Shown in pieces: positions 1 to 7,454 of a stretch of DNA of 45,787 nucleotides. The notes beneath the pieces were generated by a model. The model did no database searches. It saw only the letters and a list, made by a program, of their open reading frames with translations, and was not told where the DNA came from. The translations under genes and the position numbers were made by a program. The DNA comes from an uncultured Bacteroidales bacterium (GTDB taxonomy: Bacteria; Bacteroidota; Bacteroidia; Bacteroidales; Muribaculaceae). Each line of letters opens with the position of its first letter. Positions within the stretch are counted from its first letter, which is position 1. The stretch spans positions 1-45,787 of the forward strand of contig CALZTY010000016.1 in assembly GCA_945829225.1 (NCBI GenBank), in the 5' to 3' direction.

Positions 1-94
1 AGCAGCCGAGCCGGATATCGTTGTGCCCGTCAACTTTTATCGGACAGCAATAATAGTAATATAGGATTAAGTAGGTTGTTGTTAATTGATGGCG

Positions 95-126
95 CAAAGG
101 TACAATGATAATTGTTAATATGCAAA
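95..126 (-). promoter_or_regulatory. Bacteroidetes-type promoter for a leftward gene beyond the window
   Basis: On the minus strand TACCTTTG (95-102) matches the Bacteroidetes -7 box TAnnTTTG, and TTTG (123-126) sits 20 nt upstream, the usual -33 spacing. Transcription would run left out of the window, with a leader of at least about 85 nt. Confidence 0.65.
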
Positions 127-176
127 TATTTCTTGGATTTTTTCACGATTGCGGGTTGATAGGGCTTATATGCGCA

Positions 177-239
177 ATAGGGCGAATAGGGCGAATTGGG
201 CGAATTGGACTAATTGGACTAATTAGTCTAATTGGACCA
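177..239. repeat. 9-bp tandem repeat, seven units
   Basis: Seven consecutive 9-mers: ATAGGGCGA twice, ATTGGGCGA, ATTGGACTA twice, ATTAGTCTA and ATTGGACCA. The units drift gradually from a GGGCGA to a GGACTA form. Units 5 and 6 join to form the perfect 12-bp palindrome GACTAATTAGTC at 217-228. The repeat lies directly upstream of the palindrome cluster. It is non-coding as far as I can see. Confidence 0.85.
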
Positions 240-265
240 ATGAAGGTGGGTGGAGGTGGGTGTTT

Positions 266-406
266 GCAACCCCTCCGGGGTTGTGCCTTCTCTTTGCTTG
301 AGGACCCCAGGGAGGGCTTTGCCCACCCTGGGGTTAGTGATGATGAGACCCCTCCGGGGTCTTATTGCTGTGGGAGAACCCTTGTTGAGACCCCGTCGGG
401 GTTTTT
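266..406. repeat. Cluster of four CCCC/GGGG palindromes, the last with a T-run
   Basis: Hairpins are CAACCCC-TCC-GGGGTTG (267-283), a longer one with arms ACCCCAGGG and CCCTGGGGT plus inner GGGC/GCCC (304-334), GACCCC-TCC-GGGGTC (347-361) and ACCCC-GTC-GGGGT followed by TTTT (390-406). The last resembles an intrinsic terminator for rightward transcription, but no rightward gene precedes it. The shared core suggests a dispersed extragenic palindrome. A similar short one, CCCCG-CAT-CGGGG, is at 44845-44857. Confidence 0.75.
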
Positions 407-1704
407 TATTGGAGGCGGAGGAAGGCGGAGCCGAAGCGGGCGACGGCGGCTCGGGTGAGGTCGTCGCGGAATTGTGGGGCGGCGATGGAGATGAGAAGGC
501 GCGCTCGCTGTGCGAGGTCCTTGCCGCGAAGGTCGACGGCTCCGTACTCGGTGACGATGTAGTTGGTCTGGAAGCGCGTTGTGACCACTCCGGCTCCCGG
601 GGTGAGGATGGGTTTGATTTTGTTGAGCCCCTTGTTGGTGGTGGCGGTCATCGCTAGGAATGAGATGCCGCCCTCGCTGCGCGAGGCGCCGTAGACGAAG
701 TCGTGCTGCCCACCGACACCCGAGAAGATGCGTTCGCCGATGGAGTCGGCACATACCTGTCCGGTGAGGTCAATCTCGAGGCATGAGTTAATGGACACTA
801 CGCGAGGATTTTGGGCGATGCGGAATGGGTCGTTGGTCCAGGCGACGTCACGGAAAATCATATCGTGGTTGTAGTCCATGAGGTCATATAGTTTGCGCGA
901 ACCGAGCGCCAGAGAAGCGACAGATTTGCCCGGCTCGACCTTTTTGAGGCTATTGTCGATGACACCGCTCTGCAACAGCGGGAGGACGCCGTCGGTCATC
1001 GCTTCGGTGTGGAGACCGAGGTGTTTATGGTCGGCGAGGGCACGAATAACGGCGTTGGGAATACCCCCTACTCCAATCTGGAGGGTAGCGCCGTCGGGAA
1101 TGATTTCGGCGATGAAGTTTCCGATCTTGACCTCGGCGTCGTTTGGCACGGCAGTAGGGACCTCGACCAGGGGGTCGTCAACCTCGACACAGGCATCAAT
1201 ATCGCGGATATTGATGACCGGGTCGCCGAATGAGAAGGGCATATGAGGATTAATCTGGGCGATGACCACTCGGGCGCACTCAACAGCGGCGGTAGCGAGG
1301 TCGGCAGATACACCGAAACTCACATTTCCGTCCTTGTCGGGGAGGGAGCAGTTGATGAGCGCCACATCGATGGGGCAAGTGCCGTCGCGGAACAGTGCGG
1401 GCACCTCGCCGAGGAAGCGCGGAATGGTGGAACCATAGCCGCGGTCGAGCCAATGGCGCACCGAGTTGGAGACGAAGAACGAGCGGAGTGTGAAGTTGTC
1501 CTTGAGTTCCTCGATGCAGTAGGGAGCGGGGCGGTCGGCGACGGCAAAGGCGTTGTAAATCACCACGTCGCGGATGTCGCGGAGTCGCTCGGCGAGAGCG
1601 GCGCAGAGGGTCTCGGGGATAGAAGTACTGCCTTGAATGAAGATGTGGTCGCCGCTGTTAATGAGGGACATAGCCTCGGCGGCGGTCATGTAAGTACCTT
1701 TCAT
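406..1704 (-). CDS. Acetyl-CoA hydrolase/transferase family CoA-transferase
   Basis: A 432-residue cytoplasmic enzyme of the acetyl-CoA hydrolase / 4-hydroxybutyrate CoA-transferase family, which moves CoA between acyl-CoA and a free acid (often acetate) through a glutamyl-CoA intermediate. The N-terminal half contains GSTSIPE and PIDVALI. The C-terminal half has the signature GVGGIPNAV (about 211-219) and LHTEAMTDG (231-239), in which Glu234 aligns with the family's catalytic Glu. A FVYGASRSEGG stretch and the late TEYGAVDLRGK motif are also present, and the length is normal. The start codon overlaps the stop of the upstream aminotransferase (ATGA), so it is the last gene of the iorA operon. 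In that setting I infer that it takes CoA from aryl-acetyl-CoA; the sequence alone does not fix the substrate, and succinyl-, propionyl- or butyryl-CoA are alternatives. Confidence 0.88.
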   Translation of the reverse strand: MKGTYMTAAEAMSLINSGDHIFIQGSTSIPETLCAALAERLRDIRDVVIYNAFAVADRPAPYCIEELKDNFTLRSFFVSNSVRHWLDRGYGSTIPRFLGEVPALFRDGTCPIDVALINCSLPDKDGNVSFGVSADLATAAVECARVVIAQINPHMPFSFGDPVINIRDIDACVEVDDPLVEVPTAVPNDAEVKIGNFIAEIIPDGATLQIGVGGIPNAVIRALADHKHLGLHTEAMTDGVLPLLQSGVIDNSLKKVEPGKSVASLALGSRKLYDLMDYNHDMIFRDVAWTNDPFRIAQNPRVVSINSCLEIDLTGQVCADSIGERIFSGVGGQHDFVYGASRSEGGISFLAMTATTNKGLNKIKPILTPGAGVVTTRFQTNYIVTEYGAVDLRGKDLAQRARLLISIAAPQFRDDLTRAAVARFGSAFLRLQ

Positions 1705-3020
1705 ACGGGGTTGCTTTGGTGGAAAATGGCAAGGCGCTCGGCAAGGTTGTCGAAGTCGCTATCATTGACAAGGGTAGAGATGCACACGCGCAGCCCCTCC
1801 TGGCAGGAGCCGGTGGAGCGCAGCGGGATGGTGGCGATGCCGTGCCGCAGGAGAGCGGCATGGAGTTGCTCGCCGTTAAAGCCTTGATAACCAACGGTAA
1901 AGAAGAAACCATCAGCAATAGGAGCATCGCCGTCGTGCGAATAGACTATGTGGAAGCCATTGTCGGCAAAGATTTTCTTGGCACGGGCGGCACGACGCCC
2001 ATACTCGGCACAGTCGGAAACGAAGTCCAACTTGCCATCTACAGCGGCGCCGAGCATGGCGGCATAGGCATATTGTGCTGAATGACAGACACCCGAGGAG
2101 GCACAGTAAAGAACACCGAAGACATAGGCGTCGCCAAAAGTGGGCATCTCGTAGAACGAGCGGATGAAGTCGCTGGTACTGTCACACACAGTCTCGGACA
2201 TGCACACCATAGCGATGCGCTGTCCTGCATAACTGAACATTTTGGAGGCGGAAATCAGCAAGATATAATTGTCGGTGTATCGAGCGACGGTGGAGACAAA
2301 CGGAGGCTCGTAGGGTCGACCGAGAGGCTTGCGGAAGTCCATGGCGAAGTATGCAAGGTCCTCAACCACAAAGACATCGTACTTGGAAGCCATTCGACCG
2401 ATGATTTCCAATTCCTCGTCAGTGAGGTTGAACCACGCGGGATTGTTGGGGTTGCTGTAGATGAGCGCCGAGACCTTGCCCGAGGAGAGGACGCTCTCGA
2501 GTTTGGCTTCCAACTTGGCGCCACGATACTCATAAATATCAAATTGCTCGGTATTTAGCCCGAGGAGTTTGGCTTGATTGCGCTGAGCCGGGAAACCCGG
2601 GTTGATATATAATATGGTGTCGGCGCCGGGTTTGCGCTGACCGAGGAGGATGAAGAGGGTAAAACTTGCCTGCATGGATCCGACAGTGGGGACAATGCAG
2701 CGAGGCGGTATGTCGAGGTCGAGGAACGCCTTGACGAAGCGCGAGCCGTTCTCCTTGAGGGGTTTGATACCGATGATATTGGGATATTGGTTGGCGATGC
2801 CATGGCGGTGTGCCTCTATCTCGGCATTGATGCCGACGAGGCTGGGAGGCAAGCCGGGATTGCCCATCTCGAGGTGGAGAAAGTGAGTGCCCGAGGAGCG
2901 CTCCATCTCGGCAGCCACGGCGCATATCTGGCGAATGGTGGCGGTATTCATATCAACGACACCGATGCGGTCGATGGCATGCTGCAGGGTATCTTGACCC
3001 AGAGGAAATGTAGTGGACAT
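1701..3020 (-). CDS. PLP-dependent class I/II aminotransferase
   Basis: A 439-residue fold-type I aminotransferase. Visible motifs are SNPNNPAW (189-196, cofactor-contacting Asn193), VVEDLAY (218-224, Asp221 for the pyridine nitrogen) and SASKMFSYAGQRIA (257-270), with Lys260 as the expected Schiff-base lysine. A late Arg in GLRVCIS fits the carboxylate-binding position. It begins 35 nt after iorB and ends in an ATGA overlap with the CoA-transferase gene. In this operon I infer that it transaminates aromatic amino acids to aryl-pyruvates for IorAB. Class I/II sequence alone does not separate aromatic from aspartate or branched-chain specificity. The start is the ATG that gives MSTTFPLGQ, with the family core beginning soon after. 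Confidence 0.88.
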   Translation of the reverse strand: MSTTFPLGQDTLQHAIDRIGVVDMNTATIRQICAVAAEMERSSGTHFLHLEMGNPGLPPSLVGINAEIEAHRHGIANQYPNIIGIKPLKENGSRFVKAFLDLDIPPRCIVPTVGSMQASFTLFILLGQRKPGADTILYINPGFPAQRNQAKLLGLNTEQFDIYEYRGAKLEAKLESVLSSGKVSALIYSNPNNPAWFNLTDEELEIIGRMASKYDVFVVEDLAYFAMDFRKPLGRPYEPPFVSTVARYTDNYILLISASKMFSYAGQRIAMVCMSETVCDSTSDFIRSFYEMPTFGDAYVFGVLYCASSGVCHSAQYAYAAMLGAAVDGKLDFVSDCAEYGRRAARAKKIFADNGFHIVYSHDGDAPIADGFFFTVGYQGFNGEQLHAALLRHGIATIPLRSTGSCQEGLRVCISTLVNDSDFDNLAERLAIFHQSNPV

Positions 3021-3055
3021 GTGCTATTTAGGTTGTTAGGTAGTAGTGGTTATGC

Positions 3056-3642
3056 TTATTTGATGACAGATTGAGCCACGGCGAGCCCGTGGTTGAATGC
3101 TTTGATATTAGCATCGACGATGGCTTGCCCCTTAGCGCCGAAGACACGACGGATGCCATCGGCGAGCAAGTCGGGAGCGATGCCGAGTATGGGAGCACAG
3201 GCACCGAGGAGCACCATATTGGACGAGCGCGGCGAGGCTATTTCCTTGGCGGCGGCATCCACGTCGAAGGCAATCACGCGCGGGCGCTGCTGCAACTCGG
3301 CTTCCACTGCCGACATCTCGGGATAGTTGGTGATGTTGACAAATGGTACCGTATTAGTCACAATCCAGCCCGTGTGGGGGTTGAGGTATCCGGCATACCG
3401 CAGCGCCTCCATAGGCTCGAGAGAGACCACCAAATCGGCGGCACCGCGAGCAATCAAGTCGCTGTGAAGGGGTCGGACGAGAGGCGTAGATTGGACTGAA
3501 CATCGCCGCCGCGCTGGCTCATGCCGTGCACCTCGGCTTGCTTGATATATAGTCCCTCCTCGAGGGCAGCCACGCCGATAATCGTGGCGATTGAGAGGAT
3601 GCCCTGACCGCCCACGCCGGCGAGTATTATATCTTTTTTCAT
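3056..3642 (-). pseudogene. iorB: Indolepyruvate oxidoreductase subunit beta, interrupted by one frameshift
   Basis: The gamma/beta-type subunit of the 2-oxoacid oxidoreductase that, with IorA, oxidatively decarboxylates aryl-pyruvates to aryl-acetyl-CoA. The first frame starts at MKKDIILAGVGGQG (3642), contains KQAEVHGMSQRGGDVQS, and stops near 3455 after SSDPFTAT. The rest, from IARGAADLVVSLEP to the stop at 3056, is in the -1 frame. The join lies at the minus-strand GACCCCTTCACAGCGAC (about 3462-3478). One added base there would restore a Ser-Asp-Pro-x-His-Ser-Asp-Leu reading and a 195-residue protein, the normal family length. Explanations are a real mutation, an assembly or sequencing error, or -1 slippage on the CCCC run. 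The flanking operon genes are intact, which makes a recent change or an error most likely. Confidence 0.85.
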
Positions 3643-3677
3643 GGTATATTTACTGATTAAGAGGTTGTTAAAAAAGG

Positions 3678-5288
3678 TTATTTCTTGGCGGCGGCATGGC
3701 GGCGAGCCGTCTGGATGCACTCGCGGCGCGAGACGATGACCGAGAGCCCGGGATAGTCGATTTCCTCCTTGAACATGCGCATCATGTCGTCGTGATTGCG
3801 CGGCAGGGAGTCGATGGTGCGCACATGCTCGGGAGCGGCGCCCAATCCGCGGCAGATATCCTCGAGTTTGCCGGTGCCCTGCGAGTCCTGTCCGCCGGTC
3901 ATGCCGGTGGTGAGGTTGTCGCTGATAATCACGGTGATAGGCGAATTTTCGTTGATAGCATCGAGCAGTCCGGTCATGCCCGAGTGGGTGAATGTGGAGT
4001 CGCCGATGACAGCCACCGAGGGGTGCTGACCGGCATCGGCAGCGCCCTTAGCCATGGTTATAGAAGCGCCCATATCGACGACGCTGTCGATGGCGTTGAA
4101 AGGCGCGAGCCAGCCCAGGGTGTAGCAGCCGATGTCACCGAAGACCTTGGGACTGGGGTATTGAGCGAGTACGTCGTTGAGTGCGTGATATACGTCGCGG
4201 TGCCCGCAGCCCTGGCACAGAGCCGGCGGACGCGGGGCGACAATCTCGGAGGCGGTGGCGCAGTCCAACGCAGGCAAGCCGACGGCGGCACGCACGGCAT
4301 CGGGCGATAGTTCGCCGGTGCGCGGCAATTCGCCCGAGAGGCGCCCCTTGACCGGTGTGCCGTGGTCGATGATGCCGCGGAGGCGCTCCTCGATGAATGG
4401 CTGCCCCTCCTCGACGACCAAGATAGACTTACACTCACGAGCCATGCGCTGAATGAGCGAATGAGGCAGGGGATATTGAGTGATTTTGAGCACCGGGAAC
4501 GGACAGCCGTCGGGGAAATTCTCCATGAGATAGTTGTAGGCGATACCCGAGGCGATGATACCCATCGAGTGGTCGGGCGCATCGATATATTTATTATAAG
4601 GAGAAGCCTCGGACTCGCGGCGGAGTTCGTCCCATATGCGGAGGACCTCCTTGTATCGAACCTTGGAGTTACCGGGCATGAGCACCCACTGGCGAGTGTG
4701 CTCGGGATACGAGAGGGCACGCTCGGGAGCCGGAGTGTCGTCACCGGCGACCACGGCACGGGAGTGGCACAGGCGCGTCACCATGCGCATCATCACGGGC
4801 ATCTGCCGGCGCTCGGAGAGTTCAAAGGCTGCGGCAGCCATATCGTAGGCTTCCTGCTGATTGGAAGGCTCGAAGGTGGGAATGAAAGCAAATTCGGCAT
4901 AGAAGCGCGAGTCTTGCTCGTTCTGCGAGGAGTGCATCGAGGGGTCGTCGGCTGCAACGACGATAAGCCCGCCGTTGGTGCCGGTCATCGCCGAGTTGAC
5001 AAATGGGTCGGCGCAGACATTCATGCCCACATGCTTCATGCACACCATGGCGCGCTTACCGCAGAACGACATGCCCAGCGCCTCCTCCATGGCGGTTTTT
5101 TCGTTTGACGACCAATGGCTGTGGATGCCTCTGCTGCGAGCCACGGCATTGGATTGAATATACTCGGTAATCTCGGTTGAGGGCGTTCCGGGGTAGGCAT
5201 AGACGCCTGATAAGCCCGCATTGATGGCTCCGAGAGCCAAGGCTTCATCGCCCAAAAGCAATTGCTTGATATGTCCCATGGTAGGCAT
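3678..5288 (-). CDS. iorA: Indolepyruvate oxidoreductase subunit alpha (TPP-binding)
   Basis: A 536-residue TPP-dependent subunit of indolepyruvate:ferredoxin oxidoreductase. The N-terminal domain starts with LLLGDEALALGAINAG and YAYPGTPSTEI, the pyruvate-oxidoreductase alpha-like fold. The C-terminal TPP domain begins at ALCQGCGHRDVY, followed by GDIGCYTLG and GDSTFTHSG and then ISDNLTTGMTGGQDS, which fit the Mg/TPP-binding region. Archaeal IorA carries a C-terminal ferredoxin domain with CxxCxxC clusters. I see none here: the protein ends soon after SRRECIQTARR, so electrons may leave another way. It is first in the operon, 35 nt before iorB, with a -7 box at 5347-5354. The ATG at 5279 (MGHIKQ) is an alternative start. 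Confidence 0.92.
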   Translation of the reverse strand: MPTMGHIKQLLLGDEALALGAINAGLSGVYAYPGTPSTEITEYIQSNAVARSRGIHSHWSSNEKTAMEEALGMSFCGKRAMVCMKHVGMNVCADPFVNSAMTGTNGGLIVVAADDPSMHSSQNEQDSRFYAEFAFIPTFEPSNQQEAYDMAAAAFELSERRQMPVMMRMVTRLCHSRAVVAGDDTPAPERALSYPEHTRQWVLMPGNSKVRYKEVLRIWDELRRESEASPYNKYIDAPDHSMGIIASGIAYNYLMENFPDGCPFPVLKITQYPLPHSLIQRMARECKSILVVEEGQPFIEERLRGIIDHGTPVKGRLSGELPRTGELSPDAVRAAVGLPALDCATASEIVAPRPPALCQGCGHRDVYHALNDVLAQYPSPKVFGDIGCYTLGWLAPFNAIDSVVDMGASITMAKGAADAGQHPSVAVIGDSTFTHSGMTGLLDAINENSPITVIISDNLTTGMTGGQDSQGTGKLEDICRGLGAAPEHVRTIDSLPRNHDDMMRMFKEEIDYPGLSVIVSRRECIQTARRHAAAKK

Positions 5289-5346
5289 AGGTATGATTTG
5301 GTTAGGTTAGTTTTCGTTATCTGATCATCGCTTCCGATGTCTGTGG

Positions 5347-5354
5347 CAAATGTA
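5347..5354 (-). promoter_or_regulatory. -7 box upstream of iorA
   Basis: The minus strand reads TACATTTG, matching TAnnTTTG, about 60 nt before the iorA start. I see no clear TTTG at -33. It lies between the nagB terminator and iorA, so the iorA operon probably has its own transcription start. Confidence 0.5.
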
Positions 5355-5388
5355 CAAAAAAAGAATGAGAAAACTAATGCATTGGGAA

Positions 5389-5438
5389 GAAAAAAAGCAA
5401 AAAAAGCGAGTTGAGAGGCACGTGGCGTCTCAACTCGC
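5389..5438 (-). terminator. Intrinsic terminator after nagB
   Basis: A perfect 11-bp stem, GCGAGTTGAGA (5406-5416) with TCTCAACTCGC (5428-5438) and an 11-nt loop. On the minus strand it is followed by two T-runs (the complement of 5389-5405). It sits 20 nt past the nagB stop codon. Confidence 0.88.
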
Positions 5439-5458
5439 GGAGAAATATCTCTGTGGTA

Positions 5459-6268
5459 TTAAAGTTGGCTGTCGGGATTGAGGTTGGCGCTCTCGATATC
5501 CTTGAAGTACTTGTAGGTCTGCACCATGAGTTCGGCGCAGGCATCTTCGTCGGCGACAATGATAGCCTTGCGATGCATCTGGAGGGCAGAGATGGTCCAC
5601 ATCTGCGATACGGCGCCTTCGACACCAGCCTTGAGCGCGCGAGCCTTGTTGTGGCCGTTGACGATGAGGAGGACGCTCTTGGCATCGCAAATAGTACCGA
5701 CACCCACGGTGAGGGCGGTCTTGGGCACCAAGTTGACGTCGTTGTCAAAGAAGCGCGAGTTGGCGATGACGGTATCCTGGGTGAGGGTCTTCATGCGAGT
5801 GCGCGATGAGAGCGACGAGCCGGGCTCGTTGAAGGCGATGTGTCCGTCGGGACCTACACCACCGAGGAACAGGTCGATGCCGCCATAGGAGGCAATCTTC
5901 TCCTCATAGCGACGGCACTCAGCCTCGGGGTCCTCGGCGTTGCCGTTGAGGATGTTTACCTGGTCGGCGGGGATGTCGATTTGGTTGAAGAAATTGGTCC
6001 ACATGAATGTGTAGTAACTCTGGGCGTGGTCGCGAGGGATGCCACAGTACTCGTCCATATTGAATGTGACGACGTGCTTGAAGGATACCTTACCGGCTTG
6101 GTTGAGCTTGATGAGCTCGCGGTACATGCCTAAGGGCGAGCTACCGGTGGGACATCCGAGGACAAAGGGTTTTTCAGCAGTGGGCTTAGCCTCGTTGATG
6201 CGAGCAGCCACATAGTTAGCCGCCCAGCGAGAAACTTCGGCATAGGTAGGCTCGATAATTAGTCTCAT
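5459..6268 (-). CDS. nagB: Glucosamine-6-phosphate deaminase
   Basis: A 269-residue cytosolic enzyme that converts glucosamine-6-phosphate to fructose-6-phosphate and ammonia, the last step in feeding N-acetylglucosamine (for example from mucin or peptidoglycan) into glycolysis. [17 protein letters not shown] is a typical NagB start. [12 protein letters not shown] (38-49) binds phosphate. The catalytic residues fall at the same numbers as in E. coli NagB: Asp72 (FNMDEY), Asp141, His143 and Glu148 ([14 protein letters not shown]). Length matches the family. It is transcribed alone, from a well-formed promoter at 6320-6350 to a terminator at 5389-5438. Confidence 0.97.
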   Translation of the reverse strand: MRLIIEPTYAEVSRWAANYVAARINEAKPTAEKPFVLGCPTGSSPLGMYRELIKLNQAGKVSFKHVVTFNMDEYCGIPRDHAQSYYTFMWTNFFNQIDIPADQVNILNGNAEDPEAECRRYEEKIASYGGIDLFLGGVGPDGHIAFNEPGSSLSSRTRMKTLTQDTVIANSRFFDNDVNLVPKTALTVGVGTICDAKSVLLIVNGHNKARALKAGVEGAVSQMWTISALQMHRKAIIVADEDACAELMVQTYKYFKDIESANLNPDSQL

Positions 6269-6319
6269 TGTTTTATTGATATTTGGGTTTTGGGTTATTG
6301 TTTAAGGTATTTAGTTGTG

Positions 6320-6350
6320 CAAAGTTAACACTTATCTGTCGGATCTCAAA
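6320..6350 (-). promoter_or_regulatory. nagB promoter
   Basis: On the minus strand TTTG (6347-6350), 19 nt, then TAACTTTG (6320-6327), a full match to the Bacteroidetes -33/-7 pattern. The predicted leader to the nagB ATG at 6268 is about 45 nt. Confidence 0.75.
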
Positions 6351-6390
6351 ATAATTTTTAACGATGAGGCGATAATTGAAAATATTTCGC

Positions 6391-6398
6391 TATATTTG
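6391..6398 (+). promoter_or_regulatory. -7 box for the cytidylate-kinase-like operon
   Basis: TATATTTG matches TAnnTTTG. AAAGGAG at 6406-6412 follows, then the ATG at 6421. This purine-rich ribosome-binding site is unusually good for this window and sets the start downstream of the longer open frame that begins at 6376. Confidence 0.6.
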
Positions 6399-6420
6399 CC
6401 CTGTGAAAGGAGAAAAGACA

Positions 6421-7077
6421 ATGAGTGAACTCATCAAGCCGCAGTGCAAATATGTCATCACCATCGGGCGCAGCTTCGGCGCCGGGGGACGCGAGCTGGG
6501 CAAGTTGCTTGCCGATAAGCTTGCTATCTCCTACTATGACAAGGAGTTGCTGGGCGAAGCGGCGGAGAAAGCGGGGCTGAGCAAGTCGCTGTTTGAGCGC
6601 AACGACGAGCGCGCGCCGGGCATCTTGGGCGGGCTATCGTCGCTGAGCATAGGCTACAGCGCCATCGCGTGGTATACCTCGCCGGGCGGCACCACCGCCG
6701 ACACAGTCTATCAGGCACAGAGCGACTTCATACGCCGTGTAGCGCAGCAAGGCTCGTGCGTAATCGTCGGGCGTACAGCCGATTACATCCTGCGTGACCT
6801 TCCCAATGTATTCAACATCTTCCTGCACGCGCCCGAGGACGTATGCATCGATCGCATCCTCAGCCGCAATGACTGCTGCGACGAAGAGCGCGCCCGCGCC
6901 GCCCTGCGTCGCACCAACAAGTTGCGCGCCGAGTATTACAACTACTACACCGACCGCCACTGGGGGCAAGCCGACACATATCACCTCTCGGTCGACTCGT
7001 CGACAATGCCCATGGACAAACTTGCCAACTTCATTATCCAATACTTGAACTCATTTTTAACAAATAAGACGAAATGA
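6421..7077 (+). CDS. Cytidylate kinase-like family protein
   Basis: A 218-residue protein of the cytidylate-kinase-like P-loop family common in Bacteroidetes and Firmicutes. ITIGRSFGAGGRELG (13-27) is the modified nucleotide-binding loop typical of this group, followed by YDKELL and later IVGRTADYIL. The C-terminal part has the lid-like CIDRILSRND and a helical YYNYYTDRHWG. True CMP kinases phosphorylate CMP/dCMP; the substrate of this subfamily is not settled, so I keep the name general. The start is the ATG preceded by AAAGGAG, not the upstream ATG at 6376 that lies before the -7 box. It ends in an ATGA overlap with the next gene and heads an operon of four. Confidence 0.85.
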   Translation: MSELIKPQCKYVITIGRSFGAGGRELGKLLADKLAISYYDKELLGEAAEKAGLSKSLFERNDERAPGILGGLSSLSIGYSAIAWYTSPGGTTADTVYQAQSDFIRRVAQQGSCVIVGRTADYILRDLPNVFNIFLHAPEDVCIDRILSRNDCCDEERARAALRRTNKLRAEYYNYYTDRHWGQADTYHLSVDSSTMPMDKLANFIIQYLNSFLTNKTK

Positions 7078-7454
7078 CCACCGAAGACGAGAAACGCCTC
7101 CATAACGACCCCGACGGGCTGCTCACCTACGAGTATATCGCCAACCATATCGAGAGCATAGATACCGATATTGAAGCCCTGATAGCCAACCTTGTACGCG
7201 TGGATATCTCGGGGCAATTCACCGCCTCGGCAGCGCGCTACCTACATGCCATCGATGCAGAGCACTACGCCGGCGCAGTGGGCGAATTGGTAGCCGCCAC
7301 CATTGCCAAGGACCGCGAGCACCGCTATCTGCAGGACATCCTCACCGGTGTCTACGGCGCCGACTATGCCGAGCGCGCCGCCGAGTTGCAAGCCAAAGAC
7401 GATAATTTCCGTCGCATTTACAAACGACTCTTTCCCAATCCCGACTCACTATGA
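7074..7454 (+). CDS. Unknown 126-residue protein
   Basis: I do not recognise a named family. It is a soluble, acidic, mostly helical protein without a signal peptide or membrane segment; it contains a run of negatively charged residues near HIESIDTDIEALIANL and ends in FRRIYKRLFPNPDSL. Its start overlaps the stop of the kinase-like gene (ATGA) and its stop overlaps the start of the cyclophilin gene (ATGA). That translational coupling on both sides makes it a real gene. Its function cannot be read from the sequence. Confidence 0.75.
   Translation: MTTEDEKRLHNDPDGLLTYEYIANHIESIDTDIEALIANLVRVDISGQFTASAARYLHAIDAEHYAGAVGELVAATIAKDREHRYLQDILTGVYGADYAERAAELQAKDDNFRRIYKRLFPNPDSL

Larger units (their letters stand above)
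1..405. other. Gene-free left edge: leftward promoter, tandem repeat and palindrome cluster
   Basis: I find no credible gene here. Open frames crossing this stretch are simple-sequence translations (Ile-Gly-Arg/Leu repeats) or run into repeats. The contents are a leftward promoter near 95-126, a 9-bp tandem repeat at 177-239 and four GC-rich palindromes between 266 and 406. The last palindrome abuts the stop codon of the CoA-transferase gene. Positions 1-94 would be the 5' leader of a leftward gene lying outside the window; no ATG for it is visible on the minus strand. Confidence 0.7.

Noticed and set aside
105..458. 117-residue frame with Ile-Gly-Arg/Leu repeats
   Set aside because: It is a translation of the 9-bp tandem repeat and palindromes, without a start context or a plausible protein.
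5347..6350. Substrate-specific riboswitch before nagB or iorA
   Set aside because: The leaders are only about 45-60 nt and show no conserved riboswitch core; promoters and a terminator explain the region.
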